A DNA stretch of 64,000 nucleotides, from contig DATGMF010000053.1 of assembly GCA_035293765.1 (NCBI GenBank), forward strand, positions 186,001 through 250,000, read 5' to 3'. The stretch comes from DASRHT01 sp035293765. Lineage in GTDB: Bacteria > Chloroflexota > Ktedonobacteria > Ktedonobacterales > Ktedonobacteraceae. Each line of letters begins with the position of its first letter. Position 1 is the stretch's first letter. Shown here piece by piece: positions 58,854-64,000 of the stretch. The notes beneath the pieces were generated by a model, which was not told the DNA's origin, did no database searches, and saw nothing but the letters and a program-made list of their open reading frames with translations. The translations under genes and the position numbers were made by a program.

Positions 58854-59939
58854 GTGTTTCAACGAATTCTCGTACCATTGGATGGATCGGAAAGGGCAAG
58901 ATGCGCAGTCCCTGTAGCATCCCGTATAGCGCGCGCCACGGGCGGAACCGTCGTGCTGCTATGGGTCGTCGGCCTTCCGCTTGAGTCAGCGCTCACGTTG
59001 ATCCCGTCTCTCCCTTCCGCCTCGTCTCAAACCATGATCGAGGTGGAGAAGGCCGGGGCGCACAGGTATCTACGTGAAATTGTGGCCTCCGATGATCTCG
59101 CGGGCGTTCAGGCGGAACTGGAAATCCATGCCGGCCCTGTAGCAAGCACTATTATGGATATTGCCAATGTACAGCATATCGATCTGATCATTCTCTGTCG
59201 TCATGGGTATACGGGCGGAACGCGCTGGGGGTTGGGAGGAGTAGCCGAAAAAGTTGTGTATGATGCTGCTGTGCCAATACTCCTATTACATAGTGACAAA
59301 AAGCCATTCCTGTTCCAGAATAAATCTTCGTTACGTGCAATGGTGCCACTCGATGGATCTATGCAAGCCGAAATGGCCATCGAGCCCGCCGCCCATCTTA
59401 TTGCGGCCCTATCTACCCCTGCGCAGGGAGTATTGAGCCTGACGCAGATTATCAAATTACCATCTCCGTTACCGCTAGATTTTGTCAAAGATAGCCAGAG
59501 GCTGCACTATGCTCAGCAGCAGGCGATGCGTGAGGTTAATGCCTGTTTTACCGTTCTCATAGAGCGTCTGGGCAGGAACATTGTACCCGAGCTCAAGCTT
59601 ATGCTCACGTCGTCTTTACTCTTCGGCAGCGATATCGCGGAGGCGCTGCTTGACGCGATGGAGCCATATGAGCGTGGAGAGGGTCGGCTTGCTCCGGCAT
59701 ATGATCTGCTCGTCATGAGCACACACGGACGCGGCGGCCTGCAACATCGCATCATGGGCAGCATCGCCGGACGCATGCTCCACGCTACAAATTTGCCCAT
59801 CATGATCGTGCCGCTCTCTCAAAGCAATCGCCCTGCGCAAGCGTATCAAACGAGACCGGCGGACGTAGCGGTAGGGGCAGGGCTGGCCCCTGCGCTGCTG
59901 CCGCATACGCCGGCGCTGACGGTAGAGGGAACCGTTTAG
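58854..59939 (+). CDS. Double-domain universal stress protein
   Basis: 361 residues from GTG 58854 (MFQRILVPLDGSERAR), AGGAGGG upstream; a longer frame to 58710 only translates repeats. Domain 1 (~1-150) ends with the nucleotide loop RHGYTGGTRWGLGGVAEKV; domain 2 (~155-325) ends STHGRGGLQHRIMGSIAGRM. Both fit G-x2-G-x9-G-(S/V). UspA proteins bind ATP and act in stress survival. It is probably the last gene of the GltD-membrane operon. The C-terminal tail (VAVGAGLAPALLPHTP..) is translated from a GTAGGGGC repeat. Confidence 0.92.
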   Translation: MFQRILVPLDGSERARCAVPVASRIARATGGTVVLLWVVGLPLESALTLIPSLPSASSQTMIEVEKAGAHRYLREIVASDDLAGVQAELEIHAGPVASTIMDIANVQHIDLIILCRHGYTGGTRWGLGGVAEKVVYDAAVPILLLHSDKKPFLFQNKSSLRAMVPLDGSMQAEMAIEPAAHLIAALSTPAQGVLSLTQIIKLPSPLPLDFVKDSQRLHYAQQQAMREVNACFTVLIERLGRNIVPELKLMLTSSLLFGSDIAEALLDAMEPYERGEGRLAPAYDLLVMSTHGRGGLQHRIMGSIAGRMLHATNLPIMIVPLSQSNRPAQAYQTRPADVAVGAGLAPALLPHTPALTVEGTV

Positions 59940-60065
59940 AGGCAGGGAATGGGGGAACGTGTGGGGCAAGGGCCAGCCTGGCCCCTACGGAAAACCCGTG
60001 TGAGGGCAGAGGCCGTTCGAGAATGGGAAATGTGTGAGGACAGGGACCAGCCCTGCCCCTACGAA
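59869..60065. repeat. Three GTAGGGGC-family repeats around the UspA 3' end
   Basis: Unit at 59870 lies inside the CDS (GTAGGGGCAGGGCTGGCCCC). Two inverted units follow (GGGCCAGCCTGGCCCCTAC near 59972 and GGACCAGCCCTGCCCCTAC near 60043). No gene lies between 59940 and 60306. Confidence 0.8.
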
Positions 60066-60306
60066 ACAAAACGACTGGAGAGCCCATTGCTGGTGCTGTC
60101 CAGTCGTTTATATCACACGCCACCTACACGACTACATCCAAATTTCTCCCTGCGGCTCCATCCTCCCCACATATGTTTTACGTTCATGGTTAATTATTGG
60201 TGACACCTTGCGGGTATCTGCTCCGGCAACTATAATTGATGTGATTAGCTGATGAAGGGAACGGTGCTGAGTGTAACTTTTGTAGCAGAAGAAAGAGCAG
60301 AATTGT

Positions 60307-63102
60307 ATGCGGGACAGTAAATCTTTCTCCCACGATGGAAGCGGGCTCCCACGATCAATCGGGCTCCCACGATCAATCGGGGAGCTACGGCCCGGCGTTA
60401 TCAGCGGAATGGTAGCCCTTTTCCTCGCAATTTTCCTTTTCCTTTCACTTTTCTCCACAGCAACGATAGCCAACGCGGCTACATTGTCTCAGGATCAGCT
60501 CTCGCTACAGGTAGATGTGGGGTTTGGCTCGTTCACCAGGCTCGGGTACTGGCTGCCGGTATATGTTACGGTCGGCAACGCTGGGGAGGTTTTTAGAGGG
60601 AGCGTTGTGGCGCATGCCTTTAGCGGCACTCCCGGGGGGATCAGCCGTGGAACTATGATAATCTCTGCACAGCAGTTCGCAGCTCCTCTCACTGTGCCGC
60701 GCAAGGGGCAGGCAAAGCTGACCCTCCAGGTCCATTTTGATGCTGCTGCATTTAACCCTCATGGCGTTGTTGTAGAGGTACACGATAGCCGGGATCAGGC
60801 TGTGGAGGTGCTCGATAGCCAGGGCCAAAAGATCACCTCAGCAAAACAGGATGTCTTTATTTTAAATCCGGGCGATCTCTCCGTCGGCATTCTCTCCGAT
60901 CAGCAGACAGCATTTAGCTCGCTAAACACCGTTGCCCTGCCGAATCGCGCCAATTCGATCAACGTCACGCTGCTGGATGCCAGCACGTTCCCGACGGCCA
61001 GCGCGGTCCTGCAAAATATGGAAATGATCATACTCGACGATTTTGCGACCAATACGCTCAAGCCTGAACAACTCGTAGCATTGCAGACATGGGTCAATCA
61101 GGGCGGAGTGCTGATTGAAGTTGGGGGGCAGGACTGGCGGCGCACTCTCAGCTCTCTCCCTCCTGAATTGCTGCCTGTGACGGTACAGGGCACCGATACC
61201 CTGCCGGTCGGCACGCATCTATCGCTGCCTGGCATTGCGACCCCGCTAGCGACTCCGCCTGCAACCGCAGGTCAGCAGACGTCAGATAATGCGCTCAAAG
61301 ATCCTCTGCCCATCAGCGTTGCAACCTTGCGTCCGTCAACGGATGCCGCGCCGTTTGTGGCTGAGACGGTCCTGAAGGCAAATAACGCGCCTTTGCTTGT
61401 TCAAGCTCATCAGGGGCAGGGAACGATCTGCTATCTCGCCTTCGATCTCGCCGATCCGGCGTTTACCGGCTGGTCGGGGCAGAGCGACTTCTGGTCGCAC
61501 CTGTTCATGCGTACCCTGGGCGATCAGTTGCTGGTCTCGACCGCCGGTCCGCGTTACCAGGCTGGACCAGGCGGCCTGACTACGCGCAGCGGGATATTAT
61601 CGATGCTGCGACCCAATATTGGCTTTGTCCCGCTCATCATTGGCTTGCTGATATTTGGCTATATTGCCATTCTTGGCCCCATTCGCCTGCTGATCGTCAG
61701 GCGGATGAAACAGATGCAGCGCCCCTACTGGAGCTGGCGCATCGTGCTGATCGCGGTGGTGGTGTTTTCTCTGCTCTCGTACACCATCGCCTTCTATCAG
61801 CATGGAACTTCACTGATAGATAATAGCATCTCCGTGATCCAGCTTAATACCGGCGGCTCGACGAATACCTCCGCGCATATGACCACCTATATGGGGGTAT
61901 TTGTCCCAAATCCGGGCAATTTTCAGGTTCATCTTCCCGGTGGCAGTTTGCCACAGCCGCTCTCTAACACGGAGTTCTCCACGGGCGTGAGCGTCATCTT
62001 GAGCGACTCATCCACGCCCGTAAGCTATGGGACCGATGGCACCACGGTGAATATCCTGGATGCGGGCCTCTGGACCTTCCACTCGCTGGTATTCGAGCAG
62101 GATCGTCAGGTTCGTGGCAGGCTGATCCCGCACCTGGAGCTGCGGGGCCAGAGGCTTGTCGGCACCATTGCCAATACGCTCGATACCGCTCTCAACGACG
62201 TCTATGTGCTGATGCCTCACAGCATCGTCTACATTGGATACCTGCCAGCGGGAGCGACGAGCCAGATCGATTTTCCGCTCCAGAGCCGCTCAGGAACCAT
62301 GCTGGCCGATCAGATAGCGCAGGACAATGGCTTGCCACGCTCTTATTTCCCCTACGCTCACAACGGGCAGCCGCAAAACGCTCTCCAGCGCCATATCGCC
62401 CAACTCGGTCTGCTTAGTGGCGCGGGCTCCACCTTCATCCCTTGCGATGGCCCTTGCAGTTCGCGCGCGATTGTTAATGTGAACAAAGGAGTGATCGTCA
62501 CCGCGCCCCCTGGCACGCCCAAAGTTGGGCTGCCCAGCGGCAGCGATCCGCTGTTACTCGATGGCTCCGCTGCTACGCTGGTTGGTTGGGCGGATCTACC
62601 TCTGGACGCGGTCGATACCATCACGATCAATGGCAACACTCCCAGCGGCTTCCACGAAAACCTTGTGCAGATGCCGCTCAATATCAATGTTGCCGCGTCA
62701 GCCAGCCTCCCACCTGATTTTATCGCGGGCCAGCCGGTTGATGAGCAGGGGTTCGACACCGAGATGATCTTACCCGACATCTATACGATGTCCACGGGCA
62801 GCATCAGTTTTGAGTTTGGGCTGTCAGCGAGCGCCGCAACGGCGAGCAAAGGTTTTACTATTACCGCGCCCAATACGCTTAACATTGCGTCACTGCCTTC
62901 TTCGGGGGCGAGTGTAGTGCAGGCTGGCCTCTATAACTGGCAGACCGGTAGCTGGGATGCCTTTACGCTGGACCGGTACAAGCTGACAACGACCAATATA
63001 GCTGCCTATGTCAGTGCAGATGGGCATGTGCTACTGCAACTCGCGAACCAGAATGCCTCGCAAGGTCTGGCCTACCTGAGCAGGCCGTCGCTGACGCTAT
63101 GA
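60307..63102 (+). CDS. Large membrane protein with GATase-like domain
   Basis: 931 residues. The N-terminal ~30 residues (SHDGSGLPRSIGLPRSIGEL) are translated from a repeat; a start at the later ATG 60409 (MVALFLAIF) is possible. A signal or anchor span (ISGMVALFLAIFLFLSLFS) leads to an outer beta domain (~70-200). A GATase-like alpha/beta domain follows (~200-460: LSVGILSDQQTAF, MEMIILDDFATN, LQTWVNQGGVLIEVGGQDW, FLAFDLADPAFTGW-like). Two spans lie at ~438-500. The rest is a beta-rich outer domain. Resembles uncharacterised large membrane proteins of Gram-positive-like bacteria; the catalytic Cys is not evident. Confidence 0.75.
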   Translation: MRDSKSFSHDGSGLPRSIGLPRSIGELRPGVISGMVALFLAIFLFLSLFSTATIANAATLSQDQLSLQVDVGFGSFTRLGYWLPVYVTVGNAGEVFRGSVVAHAFSGTPGGISRGTMIISAQQFAAPLTVPRKGQAKLTLQVHFDAAAFNPHGVVVEVHDSRDQAVEVLDSQGQKITSAKQDVFILNPGDLSVGILSDQQTAFSSLNTVALPNRANSINVTLLDASTFPTASAVLQNMEMIILDDFATNTLKPEQLVALQTWVNQGGVLIEVGGQDWRRTLSSLPPELLPVTVQGTDTLPVGTHLSLPGIATPLATPPATAGQQTSDNALKDPLPISVATLRPSTDAAPFVAETVLKANNAPLLVQAHQGQGTICYLAFDLADPAFTGWSGQSDFWSHLFMRTLGDQLLVSTAGPRYQAGPGGLTTRSGILSMLRPNIGFVPLIIGLLIFGYIAILGPIRLLIVRRMKQMQRPYWSWRIVLIAVVVFSLLSYTIAFYQHGTSLIDNSISVIQLNTGGSTNTSAHMTTYMGVFVPNPGNFQVHLPGGSLPQPLSNTEFSTGVSVILSDSSTPVSYGTDGTTVNILDAGLWTFHSLVFEQDRQVRGRLIPHLELRGQRLVGTIANTLDTALNDVYVLMPHSIVYIGYLPAGATSQIDFPLQSRSGTMLADQIAQDNGLPRSYFPYAHNGQPQNALQRHIAQLGLLSGAGSTFIPCDGPCSSRAIVNVNKGVIVTAPPGTPKVGLPSGSDPLLLDGSAATLVGWADLPLDAVDTITINGNTPSGFHENLVQMPLNINVAASASLPPDFIAGQPVDEQGFDTEMILPDIYTMSTGSISFEFGLSASAATASKGFTITAPNTLNIASLPSSGASVVQAGLYNWQTGSWDAFTLDRYKLTTTNIAAYVSADGHVLLQLANQNASQGLAYLSRPSLTL
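60331..60391. repeat. CACGATGAAGCGGG-type repeat at the start of the membrane-protein gene
   Basis: CCCACGATGGAAGCGGGCTC then CCACGATCAATCGGG twice, ending GGGGAGCTACGG. Related to the unit at 23391 and 29246. Confidence 0.7.
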
Positions 63103-63147
63103 GCCAAAAAGCCATCGGTAGCCGCAGCGCGTTCGGAAAAAGAGTGT

Positions 63148-63155
63148 GATATAAT
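63148..63155 (+). promoter_or_regulatory. Extended -10 promoter for a leaderless SirB1-family mRNA
   Basis: TGATATAAT (TG-n-TATAAT) ends eight bases before the ATG at 63164, so transcription should start at or next to the start codon. No ribosome site and no clear -35 are seen. Confidence 0.6.
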
Positions 63156-63163
63156 TCCCTGGT

Positions 63164-64000
63164 ATGGCTGAAGGACTTCCGCAAGATACTGTATGGCAGA
63201 TCGCTTATCGAGCTTTCGTAACGATGATTGCAGGGGGTGATGCCACGATTGATCTGGCCCAGGCGGCTCTGCTGATCGCGTGCATCGAGTATCCTGATCT
63301 CGATATGCAGCCCTATTTAGCACAGCTTGACGCGCTGGCGCGGCGAGTGCGGGCCTCACTCGCCCTTCCTCCGCCCGATATCCAGCCTGTCTTACCACCA
63401 GACATAGCCCCACTTACCGTTCTCCACGCCATAAACCAGGTACTGTTCACAGAGGAACAATTTCGCGGCAATCAAGATGATTACGAGAACCCGGAGAATA
63501 GTTATCTCAATAAAGTGTTGGAGAAGCATACCGGACTGCCCATTACGCTGGCATTGCTCTATATCGAGGTCGGCAAACGTGTTGGGATACCAATCTATGG
63601 CATCGGACTCCCCTATCATTTCATGGCGGGATGTTCCACCCCTGAAGGCATGATCTACATCGATGCCTTCCATGAAGGACGCCTGTTGACGCAACAAGAG
63701 TGCAAAGACTATATTCGTCAGATGCTCAGGCATCGCATCAAATTTTACCTGCAATGGTTTAAGCCCGTCAGTCACAAACTATTTCTGGTGCGGCTGCTGA
63801 ACAATCTCAAGCGTGCATACCTTGAAAGGGAGCAATATGAGCACACCCTGGCGGTCTGCGACCTGATCCTCGCGCTCACTCCTCACGCAGCCACCGAACT
63901 ACGGGATCGCGGCATTATGCATTTGCAGCTCAAGCACTACTCACGCGCTCTGCATGACCTGATCGCCTACGTGGACCTTGCACCCGATGCGGAAGATCGC
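63164..64000 (+). CDS. SirB1-family transglutaminase-like/TPR protein, 3' truncated by window edge
   Basis: 279 codons visible, open to the window end, so not listed as a closed frame. The SirB1 N-terminal domain is clear: DDYENPENSYLNKVLEKHTG, LPITLALLYIEVGKRVGIPI, YGIGLPYHFMAG and IYIDAFHEGRLL. The family's Cys position is occupied by Ser/Asn, as usual for SirB1. The region after ~205 begins TPR helices (LNNLKRAYLEREQYEHTLAV, LTPHAATELRDRGIMHLQLK). The exact role of SirB1 proteins is not established. Confidence 0.92.
   Translation, partial: MAEGLPQDTVWQIAYRAFVTMIAGGDATIDLAQAALLIACIEYPDLDMQPYLAQLDALARRVRASLALPPPDIQPVLPPDIAPLTVLHAINQVLFTEEQFRGNQDDYENPENSYLNKVLEKHTGLPITLALLYIEVGKRVGIPIYGIGLPYHFMAGCSTPEGMIYIDAFHEGRLLTQQECKDYIRQMLRHRIKFYLQWFKPVSHKLFLVRLLNNLKRAYLEREQYEHTLAVCDLILALTPHAATELRDRGIMHLQLKHYSRALHDLIAYVDLAPDAEDR

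Overview
The window looks like a chromosomal segment of a Ktedonobacteria-like member of the Chloroflexota (inference). The grounds are moderate GC, an ECF sigma gene overlapped by a DUF5667-type gene, an Xre/NB-ARC/TPR STAND protein, several GAF/PAS histidine kinases, and lysine synthesis by the LysW-carrier alpha-aminoadipate route. No rRNA, tRNA or CRISPR array was recognised. All calls come from reading the sequence; no database search was run.

Layout. 1-4.8 kb: 3' part of a C39-peptidase ABC exporter, an ECF sigma factor with its overlapping DUF5667-like partner, and a small exported protein. 5-8 kb: panC-panB-ilvC on the minus strand. 8.4-16.6 kb: cytochrome P450, a secreted beta-propeller-like protein, a TetR regulator with operator-like palindromes next to an RND efflux pump, and small membrane proteins. 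16.7-28.7 kb: YbjN-like protein, SIS-domain isomerase, M29-like aminopeptidase, a membrane Ser/Thr kinase, a NiCoT transporter, an ABC-F ATPase, a membrane-anchored zincin, a glyoxalase-fold protein and a DMFase-like secreted protein.

28.9-39.9 kb is the centrepiece. Two tandem T-box leaders with lysine specifier codons (AAG, then AAA) precede lysW-lysX-lysY-lysZ-lysJK-homocitrate synthase-lysT-lysU-homoisocitrate dehydrogenase. Together these enzymes cover nearly all of the route from 2-oxoglutarate to lysine; only a dedicated 2-aminoadipate aminotransferase is not seen. The operon carries short palindromic DNA elements inserted in frame: one in lysX and three in the lysK half of lysJK. A further dispersed repeat forms the linker that joins LysJ to LysK.

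40-46 kb: a large imperfect palindrome, a histidine kinase/response regulator operon, a divergent GAF-PAS kinase and a DoxX-like protein. 46-54.6 kb: the STAND protein, an Xre regulator, small proteins, a decayed histidine kinase and an intact PAS kinase. 55-60 kb: an iron-sulfur GltD-like oxidoreductase, two paralogous membrane proteins and a double UspA protein. 60-64 kb: a large membrane protein and the start of a SirB1-family gene.

Two themes tie the window together. First, dispersed palindromic repeats (GTAGGGGC.., GTAGGGTCCC.. and two coding-compatible families) sit in gaps, supply stop codons, alter protein termini, and lie inside one T-box. Second, GTGA direct repeats with 11-bp phasing lie upstream of the kinase/response-regulator operon, the DoxX-like gene and the GltD-membrane-UspA operon. 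They suggest one redox or stress regulon controlled by the OmpR-type regulator encoded here.
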